64,000 bases of DNA from Clytia hemisphaerica (GCA_902728285.1 CACVBU010000936.1:33669-97668), one strand, 5' to 3'; shown: positions 31,906 through 43,994, counted from the first letter of the stretch. Program-made: numbers and translations. The notes: generated by a model from the sequence alone, not told the origin.

Positions 31906-34900
31906 ATGTCTGGTCAAGAAAATAGAACAGAATACTTGAAAGATGCTTTTAAAAGGCGAACACTATCAACTGCCAAAACGGTCCTGGAGTATCACAGTAA
32001 AATCAACATTGATGAAACTGCACCGGTTATTAGAAGTGTCGGTATCATTTGTACCATTGGTAAGTTTTATTTTCACTTTTTCTACCGGATGCACCAAAAA
32101 AAAGTATACAAGTTTGTTGAGATATTGTGAGTTTCAGGATTTAAATTTTTTGTTCATTCTTTTTTTATTGTATAGAGGATGCTCTAACTTGAATTTTGAG
32201 CTATCATACATTAGAAGTAGTAAGCACACACATAACATCAAAACCTTTCTTCGAGATTTCAAAAAGAAATTTTCAGCCTTTCCAAAAATATTATCCCACG
32301 TGGGAATAGCTTATTTTACCATATTCTTAAATTCTGTAACGAGTTTTGATGATCACACAGTTGCATTTTTTTGGTATTTTAATGTGTAAAGAAGGTAAGT
32401 GTCAAGAGAAAAGCTTGCTCGTTGTTTTTGATAATTTTTTGAAATTTCGACATGGAAAAAAGTCAGTGTTTTGGAAATAACTTTCGAACTACTTTTTAAA
32501 ATTTATAGTATATAGTTTTAGTTCCTTTTTTTCTGTCTTTTAATAAAAGTACATTTTATAAGATCGTTAATCCAAAAACAATGCACAATAAACCAGGGAC
32601 GTACCTGGACGTACCCACTTAATATCGCTTTGCTTTCTTAGGCTCTTTTTAGGCTTTTTTTAGCTCAAAAGTCTTTTAATGTGTAATTTGTGTAATTGTT
32701 TTGGACAACCTATACACAAAAAACTTTAAACGAGTAAGTACTGACGTCGAATTTATCAGGGTCATCAATAAAACCATAATATGAGTTAGTGCATAACGGG
32801 TTCACAGATTTCAATGAATTATTTTTGTCATCTGCTTTTCAGGGCCCACATCACAAAAAGTAGAGCAGTTGGAAGCACTGATTTCTGCTGGTATGAACAT
32901 CGCTCGAATGAACTTTTCTCATGGGACACACGAGGTATTGTTAAAATATACATTCTACCAGATTAAAACGATTCTTTCTATAAAATGTTTTATGTAGGAC
33001 CAAAAATTTGACAATTTCAAGTCTTAAAATTATTGAAAATTATACTTGTATAATTCTGTAATTTAAAAATGCTTTTAAAGACAGAAATTTTACAAATTGC
33101 AGACATAAGAACGGAACCCAGAATCACAGAGGAAATACCCTCCCTCAATGTCATATTCTTTCATTCAATATCTCTTTTGGACATTTTAATGACATTTCAA
33201 TCCTATCGTCGTCGCCTTTTTATTTGATCTTCGTTTCGGATCGAGTGTGTTCATATTGGTTTCGGAACGTTTCGGAGCAAGAAAACGGACCGATCCCGTT
33301 TCGATGAAAAAAGTGGAGCGAAACCGTTTCGATCTGTTTTGCTTTGTAACGTCTTCTTTTTTTGACGTTTCGAATTTTGACGTTCACACTTGTTTCGGAA
33401 CCGTTTTGTTTCGGAACGGAACTGTAACCTATGAACATGGTCTGATGTGATCCCTCATTATTTTTAGTACCATGGATCTACCATTGAGAACGTGCGTGCT
33501 GCTGCAGCCAAGGTTTACCCTCACCCAATCGCTATCGCGTTGGATACCAAAGGACCTGAAATCAGAACTGGGATGATGAAAAGTGTAAGTCACCTTTTGT
33601 TTTAATACTCCTATCAAACCTCATGTTTCAAAAAGATTTCGTTCGACGTGGCCATGGTCGAATAGCACACCGCTATGCAAGCGTCATAATTATTACTTTT
33701 AACATTTGACCGAAATTCAATCCCACAATCCTTTTCATCTTGATTTGTAATGCGTGCAAGTTATTAAAACTTCAGAAGCCATTTAACAAATCGGAACTCT
33801 CCTTTAAAAGTTTGTCAATTTCATGATGTAACACTGTAACAGACTTTTATATGACCTCGAAATGATTGAAAAAACCCTGCAGCCTGTCTAACGAAAATAT
33901 TTTCCATAACCTTAATCTAATTCATTTCCATTCTTCATCAGGGCAAAGATGTTACTTACAAGAAGGGACAAGCCTTAAAGATCTCTTGTAACCCAGCCAT
34001 GCGTGAACAGTGCGATGAAAATCAACAATATCTGGAATATCCAAGTCTCTGCAAATCTTTAAAAGCAGGTCAGAAAGTCTTTCCATTGGCCATTGCATGT
34101 AGGATGTTGTTTTTGTTGTTTTTGCATGTTGAAGGCAATGAAATTTAGGCTAGGCCTCTTTCGTATGGCTTTAAGAGTTGGGATTTGTGTGTGTAACAAT
34201 ACTCATTAATAGTGCTTTTTGAACCTTTTTTGATTACGATTGCTGGACTATTTTTCATATTACAGGAAGTACAGTTGATGCTCTCTAATTCGACGTTCTA
34301 CTATTCGATACCCTCCATTATTTGATAATATTGAAACTCTCATAAACGCGGCTCTACTATTCGCTACACTCTCTTATCCGATGAAAATTCTATTTCCCTT
34401 GGAAATCGAATAAGAGAGTGTCAACTGTATTAAGAAAAGCAATGTTGAAAGTTTGGACAGATTTCTGTGGTATTGAGCTATAATAAAAAGGAAGCTTGTC
34501 GTACTACTAGGTCCACTTTCTCAATTTTGAACGAAAAGCTTTCTGTTGAACATTGAAGGTTTTAGTTTTACATAAGTGTTCCCGTTTCATATCAAACACA
34601 TATCTTATATCAGGCCAGTGTCACCTATTGTTGTATTGCATTCGATTTTGTGCTGAATGAGCAAAAATTGTTTTTGTTTGCTATTTCCGACCAATCTTGC
34701 TCCACATCCGTGCGAATTCAATGTGAAAAAGCTTGTGAATTAAAATTGATGAGTAAGCAAACGATATCACTCTTATTTAAAAACAAAACCTTTCAAGGGA
34801 CATAAAAGTAGTAAAATGTAAACATTGCGCGAACCATGTGTCATTAAAGAGAACAATTAAAATCACGTATCCAAAACAAACTTGTAAAAAAATTGAAACA

Positions 34901-37900
34901 ATCAAAATCAGCCATATTTGTATTTATTTTTTATTTTGACATGTGACATTTGTTTTGATTTTGTATCCCGCTGCATACGGTTTGTTTACAAATTTCGTCA
35001 GTACTTTTATGTCCCTTTAACTGGTTTGAATTCTTCTTTTTCTTTCAGGCAGTAAGATTTTTATTGCTGACGGCATGTTGATTTTGGAAGTGCGCGAAGT
35101 TTTGAATGACGACATGCTGATGGCTGAAGTTAAGTGCGATGCCACTATCGGTAGCCGGAAGAATTGCAATCTGCCGGGCGCCATTATTGATTTACCTGCC
35201 GTGTCCGAGAAAGATCGCTCCGATTTGCTATTCGGTGTGGAACAGAAGGTATGCGCCCAGCTGGCACACAACGTTATTTCAACGTTTATCTAACGTTATA
35301 TGGACGTCGTGAATATTTGAAACAACGTTGGGTGTCGGAGTCAAATAAAATAGATTAAAGGAAAAAATTTTGACAGGAAGAAAATTTGGCGGTTTTGGTG
35401 GATTTAGTCAAAATCCGCCAAATTAAGTTCCCGCCAAATTTAATTTTTTCCGTCATCCGCCAAATTTAAGTTGCTCTATTTATTCCCCCAAATGTGCGCT
35501 ATTTCAGGCTTTAAAACAGGTTTTTCTTTTTTTTTAATGGTGGTATTTTTCGGACAAAAATGTCCTTCGTCCGCCAAATTAAATTCCCGCCAAATTTAAT
35601 TTTTCAAGTTAACCGCCAAATTGAATTCACTCTGAAAAAACTTTTTTGACCATCCGCCAAATTAAATTTCCCGCCAAAATTTCTTCCATTTTTGTAGATT
35701 TTTTTTGAACTTCGACTGGGTTATAGACATCGATATAGACATTATAGTACACTACGAAGGGTGAACTTTCCAATAATGCAGTGGTCGGAAACGTTTAGAT
35801 TTTTAGAGAGAAAATGCTTGGCGTCAGCAGCCAGGGTAAAATTCAACTTTGTCGAGTGTAACGCTGAGTTGTAATGCCTAATGGTTAGATTATCTAATGT
35901 CACCTCACAACACATTTTATTCTAGAAATGTCGCATCTAAAAATCAATGTCTTCAATAAAACTTAAGTTTACAAAATAATAAACACAATACATACCTCTA
36001 AATCCCGTTTTTAAACCATCTTATGTTATAATTGTACTATACAAAACTACGAGGAGACTGGGTGAAAAATAGTTTTCTAGAAAAACTTCTCATTTCGATC
36101 AATAAACGTTTACTAATGACTATAATACTTTGATATCTTTATCTCCCAGGTTGACATGGTTTTTGCCTCGTTTATCCGAAAGAAAGAAGACATTTTTGAT
36201 ATCCGTAAAGTTTTGGGTGAAGAAGGCAAAAGCATTAAAATCATTGCCAAAGTTGAGAACCATGAAGGTGAGAGTATGTAGTTTCTTTCTTCTTCTGATA
36301 GGTCATACCGTATTTTGAGCTTATGCAGCAATCCCTTCTAATCCCGGTACCCTTCCCTTGTAGATAAGAAAGAAAGATAGAAAATAGAGAGGGTGGAATG
36401 ACCAATTGGACTTTTTTACTTTATCTCTCTGGGTAAAGTCTCGATCAGTGATTCCAACCTTCATAATATAAGTTACCAACACGCTAAAGCTCTGAAGGTT
36501 GGGAAACTTTTCAACATCTGGAACATTACGGAATTTTGCAAGCCTTCGTTTTCGGGGATTGGCGGGTCTAACCGAAATATTTTCAGGTTTACCACCGCGC
36601 AAGGGTAGTTTCACCTGACTGAGTATGCGGCACATCAAAGGCCGACTTTCGTTCCTCTCCAATGTTAACTTGGACTGCTTCTCTAGAGCTTTAGTCTGGA
36701 CGGTCGCCAATCTGCCATTGGAATATCAGATTACGCTAATTGAAAGTCTGAAAACTTTCGTCTCGCTTTTATTAGAGTAGTACAATCAGGTACGTTACAA
36801 ATACTACTAGGAAAGATTCAATCTGAAACTTTCTTCAAAACATATCTATCTTTAATACACAAGGAATCACCAACATAGATGAGATTGTGGAGCACTCAGA
36901 TGGTGTGATGGTAGCACGTGGTGACATGGGTATGGAAATCCCCCTGGAAAAAGTCTTCTTAGCTCAGAAACTTATCATCTCCAAATGTAACAAGAATAAA
37001 AAGCCTGTCATCTGTGCTACACAGGTTAGTCAACGAATGCTAATTCCAGCCTACTTCACATTCCTTGTCTCGTCTTTCTTGGCTTCACTGGTTTTCTTCC
37101 ATCGCCTGCCATGTAAAGAAACACCAATTTGTTTACCGTATAACTACGAATGTATCGAAAACCATAGCCAGTTGTCCGAGTTTTCAATCTCGACCCCTAT
37201 ATTACGAGCATACTACGAAGTACTATGTCTATTTGTTTTAGATTTTATAGTTATAATCACTGATCGGATTAATACCCCTTCCCTTCTGTCTCAGATGGAG
37301 AAAAAAACACTTCTAAAACTGGGTATTGCAATTTCTTTGACAGAACGTTCACCTTACATTAAATCAAATGTTTTTGTTTGTTTAGATGTTGGAGTCGATG
37401 ATAAAAAACCCACGTCCGACGCGTGCAGAAATTACGGACGTCGGAAATGCAGTGACGGATGGTTGTGATTGCGTCATGTTGTCTGGTGAATCAGCCAACG
37501 GTGCTTATCCTGTGGAAGCCGTCACTTATATGCATAAGGTGCCGTTATTGCGGTTATACTCCCCTCTTGGGATAACTCCAACCTTACTACTATAGTGCAC
37601 CATTGAAATGATCGAAATCTGGATTATAATTATTATAATCTCCGAAATCGAAAGGCAAAAAATAGATTTGCAAACTGATTTCCACACACATTTTTTTTAA
37701 TAAGCAACACCAATTTTTGGGTCAATCCTGGGGTTTCTAAGCATTCTAGCTCATTTGCTTAAAATCTTGCTTTGGCCACCCCTTAATATTACACCATATT
37801 TCTGCTTACCTTATCGGTCCCCTTTCACCCGTGCTAATTTAGCACCTGTCCTTATTAAGCTGAAGTTCAATTCCTTACGCCGTCCCTTACTACGCCAGCG

Positions 37901-39253
37901 ACGTAAAAATAACGCCAATTAGGACCGGTGTAACAGAGTCAATAAGATATTAGGTTGAGGGCTATCGTTTACCATGGTTAGATTATCTAAAAAAGCTTTT
38001 ACTTTACGAGAAAGTGAAAAAAAATCATCTAATTTGAGGCCTTTTAGCAAACTGGCTGCTTTTAAAATAACGTGTACTTTACATTGTGGATTATGATTTT
38101 ATTTTCATCAACAGATCTGCAAAGAAGCATGTTCGGCTATCCACTACGAGAAACGTTTCCAAGAACTGACCGCTTCCTCTCACTCCACCGACACTGCCGA
38201 GATTGTTGCTCTTTCCGCCGTCTCCGCTGCTTTCAAAGTCAGTGCGGCTGCCATTATTGTGTTGACCACATCAGGAAGGTACGTTGGATGTCATTTACTT
38301 TAATGGGATTAAATATCGCGGTTGAGCTCATCCCCGAAATTTTAAGATTCCGTGGGGACCTAATTTTGCGGATGGCACTACCTTATCGGCCAAAACTTAG
38401 TCGGCCTCAATTATTAGTCGGCCCTAATTTTTGTCACCTCGTCAAAATTTAGTCGCTAAGGGCCGACTAATAATTAAGACCGACTAAAAATTTGGGCCAT
38501 TTCTAAATTTACAAGCAGATGGAAAATAGGAGAAAGCTTAAAATACTGGAAAATAAGGAAAGCTTAATTAGGTCCAAATTTTTAGTCGGTCCAAATTTTA
38601 GCCACCAAGCCAAAATTTAGTCACTTAGGGCCGACTAAGTTAAGTCCTTTCCGAATTTCCGTCGGGACTAAAAAAAGTCTGCGACCGCAGTCGGAGGCAA
38701 CCCGAAGGCTCTAAATCTGATGGTAAGTTGTGACGGAATAATTCCAAGGCAAACTTAAAATCCGTAAATATAAAAAAAATCTCTAAAGCGCCGAAAACGA
38801 TATATTGCCATAAGCCGTGTATCCTAGCCTAGTGAATACGGGCTTGATTAAACTATATGACAAGATATATGAAATATAATAATCAGTACTAAATTCGTTC
38901 AATTCTTTTTTCTTTACAGATCGGCCACTTTGTTGTCTCATTTCTGTCCAAACTGTCCAATCATTGTCATCACACGTTCAGCACCAGTTGCCAGGAAGCT
39001 TCATGTCTACCGAGGTCTCTTCCCATTAGAATATCCATACGCCAGAAAGGGGACTTGGACAGAAGACATTGATGCACGGTTGGATTTTGGAATCAAGAAA
39101 GGATTAGACATGGGTTTCATTTTACCAAGTTCAAAAGTGATTTTCGTGTGTGGTTACCAACCTGGTTCGTCTACCACCAATACAATGAGAATCCTGTCAG
39201 TTGAAGGTGATCACCACATTGGCACACCTGAGAGCAACATCGTCTTCAAATAA
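31906..39253 (+). CDS. PK: Pyruvate kinase, ten exons, 539 aa
   Basis: Exons: 31906-32059, 32843-32934, 33468-33584, 33942-34068, 35049-35248, 36150-36267, 36864-37024, 37386-37538, 38115-38278 and 38920-39253. All borders are GT..AG and the total is 540 codons with stop. The enzyme converts phosphoenolpyruvate and ADP to pyruvate and ATP in cytosolic glycolysis. Key residues are present: Arg73, Asn75 and Ser77 (ARMNFSHG), Asp108-Thr109 ([11 protein letters not shown]), catalytic Lys264 and metal-binding Glu266 (AKVENHEG), and Asp290 (ARGDMGME). The fructose-1,6-bisphosphate loop reads TTSGRS at 425-430, as in allosteric liver-type enzymes, with the Trp and Arg of WTEDIDAR also kept. A tail of about 16 residues extends past the usual C-terminus. 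Introns hold several MITEs. It appears intact. Confidence 0.96.
33225..33440. repeat. TTTCGGAAC-rich repeat (PK intron 2)
   Basis: The motifs GTTTCGGAACG, CGTTTCGATC and complements recur many times in both orientations over about 200 bases. It is probably an inverted-repeat element, but clean termini were not defined. Confidence 0.45.
34272..34427. mobile_element. 156-bp pogo/Tc1-like MITE (PK intron 4)
   Basis: TA-CAGTTGATGCTCTC at the left and GAGAGTGTCAACTG-TA at the right form inverted ends with a TA target duplication. Inner sequence repeats CTCTAATTCGA/TCGAATAAGAGAG. The end sequence resembles pogo-type MITEs. Confidence 0.75.
34565..34795 (+). repeat. Dispersed repeat R4, copy 2 (PK intron 4)
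   Basis: The same sequence as 18,195-18,420 with scattered substitutions. It stops where the AAGGGACA MITE starts. Confidence 0.75.
34795..35017. mobile_element. 223-bp AAGGGACATAAAAGTA-ended MITE (PK intron 4)
   Basis: The 16-base terminal repeat AAGGGACATAAAAGTA has an exact complement at the right end. It ends about 30 bases before the exon 5 acceptor. Non-coding. Confidence 0.8.
35257..35332. repeat. Hairpin MITE family H, diverged copy (PK intron 5)
   Basis: CCAGCTGGCACACAACGTT with following AACGTT boxes matches the 45,472 hairpin. It starts only eight bases after the end of PK exon 5, so it immediately follows the splice donor. Confidence 0.65.
35365..35690. repeat. GGCGGGAATTTAATTTGGCG-type repeat (PK intron 5)
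   Basis: Multiple copies of CCGCCAAATTAAATTCCCG and its complement. The same motif family fills 54,645-54,945. It resembles the architecture of family T1 (TTTCGCGGGG repeats), with a different core word. Confidence 0.6.
36321..36710 (-). CDS. Unrecognised ORF in PK intron 6 (antisense)
   Basis: An open frame of about 129 codons in sequence visibly richer in G+C than the intron around it. The product is basic and proline-containing ([30 protein letters not shown]). No family was recognised. The start is uncertain because the upstream in-frame ATG is in another frame. It may be a fragment of a transposon protein; it is not part of pyruvate kinase. Confidence 0.25.
   Translation of the reverse strand: MATVQTKALEKQSKLTLERNESRPLMCRILSQVKLPLRGGKPENISVRPANPRKRRLAKFRNVPDVEKFPNLQSFSVLVTYIMKVGITDRDFTQRDKVKKSNWSFHPLYFLSFFLIYKGRVPGLEGIAA
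38298..38372 (+). repeat. Family T1 end fragment (PK intron 9)
   Basis: TA-CTTTAATGGGATTAAAT followed by CGCGGTTGAGCTCATCC matches the first 75 bases of the 6,974 element. Truncated. Confidence 0.7.
38373..38665. repeat. TTAGTCGGCC repeat block (PK intron 9)
   Basis: The words CCTTATCGGCC, TTAGTCGGCC and the complement GGGCCGACTAA recur in both orientations, as in the TA-flanked element at 40,106-40,496. It is a related element without clear ends. Confidence 0.5.
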
Positions 39254-40105
39254 GAGATGGGAACTTATTGCATCTTATCTTAAACACGTGTGTTGTAGAC
39301 CATCGTAACCAAGAATAGGAACGTGAGCTTTGTGATTCAATTTTTAGTTTTTGAGGCTGTGTAATTTTTTTTCAAATGTGTGGTTTTGTTTTTGTGGTGT
39401 TGGTTCCGTTTCAGTTTTGCTCTTCTTTATAGCATGTTTTTCTCACATTGGATAGTATTTTGTATAAGTTTTGTTGAAATTACTTCTAAATACGCTTAAA
39501 AAGAAATATAATATTGTATCTTATTTAAAAATTTTAGTTGCTTTGTTCAGCATTTTTTTCGTTGGCAGGCTTATATTTTTTTTGAAAATCGATTTCCAAA
39601 ATTGATTACTAAATTGATTACTAAATTGATTGGAAGATTGTACACACTTTTTTATAAGAATGGTGGTTTTTCATTTCATCATGGATATTCTTAACTTTTT
39701 TGGCAAAAATCATCCTAAAATATTTTTGTGCGATATAACATTTTTTGGAAATTTACCTCCTGACTTTTGACCCCCGGACAGCAGGTCTAACCCCCGGACA
39801 CGTATTAGTTGACCTCCTGGACATGGACAATCAAAATTACCCTCAAACAGAGCAAGTTTACCCCAGGACAAGGCAAATTTTGTAGATTTTCCACTACCCT
39901 CTTCCCCCGGACACTATATCCTCCACCACCATTTACGAACATTTTCTGGAAGAGTTCCTTACGGTTTTCTTGGGTTAAAATTGAAATTCGACCTAAAGTT
40001 TAAAAATGTTATTCTTCGGTTCAGTTGCTATATTCCATGATGGCGATATTCTTACCATATATTTTATTTTTTAGCCAATTATATCATAAGTATTCTTATA
40101 AAGTA
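39254..40105. other. Downstream of PK: R1 repeat and TIR remnants
   Basis: Repeat R1 copy 2 lies at 39,760-39,965, same orientation as at 11,480. It sits between inverted ACTTTTTTATAAGAATGG (39,645) and ATTCTTATAAAG (40,092) sequences. These also mark elements at 45.08-45.40 kb and, loosely, 49.54-49.78 kb. No gene was seen. Confidence 0.5.
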
Positions 40106-40496
40106 CCTTATCGGGGAAAAATGTCGGAGTTTTACTTAGTCCGTTTTTTTTTTGTCGGGGAAAAATTTCATCACCTAGAGGCATTTTAGTCACTTCTCCC
40201 CGACCAAAATTTCAAATTCGTCACTTTCACCCGACTAAATTGTCCAAAAGAAATGGTTTCCTCACTAATTCGACGTTTAAAGCACTAATTTCGGTAAATA
40301 AAGGTGTAAAAAAATTAGATTTAAATTTTGGTTGCGGTATAAAATTTTGGGTAAATGTTTTGGTCGTGGATAAAAAAATCGGGTACAAGTTTTGGTCAGG
40401 TGATAAGATGTCGGTGAAATATTTCGTCGGGGAAAAATTTCGTCACCCCCTCAAAATTTTCGTCACTTTCCCCCGACATTTTTTTCCCCGGTAAGG
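40106..40496. mobile_element. 391-bp TIR element, TA target
   Basis: TA-CCTTATCGGGGAAAAATG at the left; CATTTTTTTCCCCGGTAAGG-TA at the right. The interior repeats GTCGGGGAAAAATTTCGTCA. Non-coding frames only. Confidence 0.75.
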
Positions 40497-42779
40497 TATA
40501 TTCTTTTAAAAAGCGTGTATCTTTTTGGACAAAGAAAATGTATCGATGTATTGAATGCGAAAACTACTACAGGCCCCTAGGGGGGGGCGCCAAAATGCAA
40601 AGGGCGAAAAAAGACGTCTCTTATTACTAAAGTCTTTAACAAAGGCATTTACTTTTAATAGGGGGGGGGGCCATCAAAATTTTTCGAAAGTGCCTCCCCA
40701 GTTTGCCCGGTGTTTTGTCGACCCATAACGCTACTGGTTCTAATATTTCAGATAAGATTTAAAAACTAGTGACCTCGTCTTCCTCTGCTTTGATAAAAAC
40801 TTTTTTATAGAATTTTTAGACAATGGCAAAAAAAGTTGAAGTTGTAGAGGTTATGTGAATAAACGAGCATGTTCATCTGGCAAACGTTTTTTCTGTATGA
40901 TTTGAGCAAATATCTCTCTACCTGCACTCAAAGATGAACTCGGAGACGGGGGTTTTGTTGTTGCGGTAGTAAGCACTTTTCCCTAATTTCTGATTGCATT
41001 CTTTCTAAATTTGACCTGAATTCATTTTACAAAGTAAACTTTCGCCTTCGTTGATCATTCTTCTAAAACAAGACCTTGTTTGTAAACTATACGTAGAATA
41101 AAAAGAAATTGATTTAAAGTTTGTAAACAAAAATAAAAAAAACTTTATTTCTGATCAAACGAAACCTCCTGATTTTATTTTTTCTCTCTTTTGTTTCATA
41201 CAGAGTTGAGTCGGGACAAACAGAATGTAATATGTTTCACCCAATCAGAAATGAGTTTTTAATCACGTGATACACGGAAACAAAAGAAAATCATCCACAA
41301 AATGTAAAACGTGGGGACCAACCAGAAAATATTTACACGATTATCAGTAAACTTATTTTCAAGAAAAATCAAAAAACATATCACACACAAAGAAATTCTT
41401 GAGGAACGAAGTCGAAATCAGCTAAGAAGAAATCAGTTTTGTTGTTAAACATGTGAGTGTTTTGTTTGTCAATTATTTACAAACTTTCTCATTCTTTTCT
41501 TTTTTCGTTTTGTTTTCTATTTCTAATGTAATTATTTATTAACAAATCTGATTATTGCTTCGGCAACTCTTCACCAAGAGAACAAACGAATTAGAAGATA
41601 CATTCCATTGAAATTAAAGCTTGCACCATCAGACTAGTCTGGAGGCCCGTTTTCCGAATGCTCTTTTCCCATAACCCCCCCCCCAACATTTTGCAAAGTA
41701 ATTTTTTTTTACTTTAAAAAATCTTATATATACTGTTTAGAGGGGTGAAATACAAAATTTTCTTCGTCGCCCAACCATGGTGGGCGAAAGAATTCCTTTT
41801 TATAAGATTAACGAGGCTCAAATTCTTAAAAAATAAGACGAAAAATAACATTTTTTATAAGGAACCTTAACTAAGCTCCGACCTCCGAGCCTGGGGCTCC
41901 TTATTTTTCCAAAGAATTTCAGCCTAGAAGTTCCTTATGGAGTTCTTTACCTACTTAGCTGCTAAGATTGCTAAGTATGTAGTTCATGAACGTTGTTTAA
42001 TCAATATTGCGCGTCATATTTTTGTTTCAATTTTTGTAAATGAATGTAAAAGTTCAAGTTAAACTGTCTGTTCCTTAACTTGTTTTATTATTCTCAGCTT
42101 GAGCAGTTCCTTAACAATTCCTTAATTTTCCAACAATTTTCAGCCTCAAGTTCCTTATAAACGTGTTCCTTACAAAAAAAACGTGTGTAATTTCAGAAGT
42201 AGCTACTCAGTAAAAAAAGTAAGATAGACAGACCTGAATACCTCATTTTTGGTCTTAATATAATATGAGGCTCAAAGGAACCGAACAAATGAATCTTACA
42301 AAAAAGCATGTATGCACACCACGCATTCAGACAAATATTCATTTTCGGTACACCCGGTAAAAACGTAGTGGTCCCGAACCGAGTCTGATTGCTCTTATTA
42401 AATACAATCATGGTCTATCTATTGAGAATTTAGCTTATTTCCTCGTTTTTCAAAATTTGGAGTTCGGGTGAGAAAGTCGCTTTTGGGCTAATTGATAAAT
42501 TTATTCGAGTATTTCAATTCAGGATGGGTTTAGAGACTTCCAGACCATATTGTGAGCCATATTGTACCGTTCTTGAACTTTTCGATCCTTAAAACCAAAG
42601 CTCCTAAGTTTAGCGTTAAAACTCAGGGTTAAAACTGTCCTTCCAACCTAATTAGAGCGTAAATCGTTTGTGGTTAAAAGATTTTGTTGGAGTTTCCGTT
42701 TTTTCTCAAATATTACGACCATGATTTTAGTTCTTGCAGAAAAGAAGTATATTTTTTTCAATTTTTTTATCTTCCTCAG
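40497..42779. other. Upstream region of forkhead gene
   Basis: No coding exon recognised. Stretches of GGGGGGG near 40,580 and 40,660. A non-coding first exon of the forkhead gene may end at 41,452, where AAACAT is followed by GTGAGTG, spliced to the acceptor TTATCTTCCTCAG at 42,779. That is inference from splice-site quality alone. Confidence 0.35.
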
Positions 42780-42797
42780 AGACAAGACACGTACAAA

Positions 42798-43781
42798 ATG
42801 AACACCATAGCTGCAATTGAAGTTGCCGCCGGTTGTCGAAAACTGACCAAACATTCAATTGAATCCTTAACCTCTCCTATAGAAAGCGAAAACGGCAGCG
42901 ATGGAGGAAGCACATCTCCTAAAAAGGAGAACAAAGATCGTAATAAGGTGCACTCCGACAAGGTGACTTCTTACACTGAGATGATCGCTAGAGCCATCTT
43001 AGCATCACCAAATGTCATGGCAACTCTAGCAGATATCTATAGTCACCTCATTTCAAAATATCCTCTTCTGAAAGGCCGAGGTAAATCGTGGAAAAATAGT
43101 GTCAGACACACTTTATCATTGAATGAATGGTTCATCAAAATCCCCAAACTTGACAACGCAAAATGTTGTTATTGGTCAATCCATCCGTCCTACCTCCAAC
43201 GTTTCAGGAAAGGGGATTTTCAAAAACAGCGGAAAGCAGCCATCACTAAATTACGGACACATCATCACAATTCCGGACATCATCATAACCGGTATTACGA
43301 TTTAAACTACGACATTAGCCCAACTATGGATTACCATTTTCCTACTCATTTCAACGAAATGAATAATACTTCTGTTTCACCTCACGCCAACTTTTCATCA
43401 TGGCCAAGTAGATCGCCCTATGAGGAATACCAAACATTCTTTCCACCCTCTGGTACCGCCCAACAATATCAAAGCCCGTACCAACCAACTCAAATGTACA
43501 ATCAACAAGGAACGCCCCCACCCTATCCAGTCCACCCGGCTACTAATTATCCACACTCATATTATGGAGCGCCGGAACATGAAAATTTTTTTAATTATCG
43601 ACCAGCCGAAACGAATAATTACTATAACGCTCCACCATCCCACATGAGATGTGGCATCAATCGGACAGTTGATCCTTACAGACCCGCAGAGAGAGAAGCT
43701 GCTTCTGTATTGGACGATCAACAGAGTAACCCACATCAACCAATTAACTCCGAAATGAAAGCTGAATCAACGGGATGTTAA
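42798..43781 (+). CDS. Divergent forkhead-box transcription factor, 327 aa
   Basis: Single coding exon. ATG 42798 was chosen because a CTTCCTCAG acceptor ends at 42,779 and the upstream open sequence is polypyrimidine intron. The forkhead DNA-binding domain spans residues about 55-145. Helix 1 is SYTEMIARAI, helix 2 LADIYSHLISKYP, recognition helix WKNSVRHTLSLNEWF, and the wing IKIPKLDN..CYWSIHP. The usual KPPYSY start is reduced to KVTSYTE, and several normally invariant residues differ (ALIA is missing), so the subfamily is uncertain; a diverged FoxQ2-like identity is possible. The N-terminus is serine/acid-rich; the tail is His-, Tyr-, Pro- and Gln-rich, as in activation domains. Expected nuclear. 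AATAAA at 43995. Confidence 0.9.
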   Translation: MNTIAAIEVAAGCRKLTKHSIESLTSPIESENGSDGGSTSPKKENKDRNKVHSDKVTSYTEMIARAILASPNVMATLADIYSHLISKYPLLKGRGKSWKNSVRHTLSLNEWFIKIPKLDNAKCCYWSIHPSYLQRFRKGDFQKQRKAAITKLRTHHHNSGHHHNRYYDLNYDISPTMDYHFPTHFNEMNNTSVSPHANFSSWPSRSPYEEYQTFFPPSGTAQQYQSPYQPTQMYNQQGTPPPYPVHPATNYPHSYYGAPEHENFFNYRPAETNNYYNAPPSHMRCGINRTVDPYRPAEREAASVLDDQQSNPHQPINSEMKAESTGC

Positions 43782-43994
43782 CATTTTTCATTATCGTGAA
43801 ACTGTATGTATATTTGAAGTTGTGTATCTATTTCAAATCTTTTTTTCTGACTGACTGACATGCTAAAATATTATATTTTTAGGCCTTATTTTAATTCGAT
43901 ATTAAATTCATTAAATTCATTATGAATTTAATTTGCTTGGGACGAGATGGAGTTTTTACAAGCTCTTTTATGATTTGGTTGGTCGTTAACCAGT

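Noticed and set aside
36887-37468. 193-codon ORF spanning PK exons 7 and 8
   Set aside because: It reads through intron 7 and enters exon 8 in the wrong frame; the spliced model fits the family.
42684-42797. Upstream extension of the forkhead ORF
   Set aside because: Starts at a TTG, lies in polypyrimidine intron sequence, and an acceptor AG at 42,779 precedes the ATG at 42,798.
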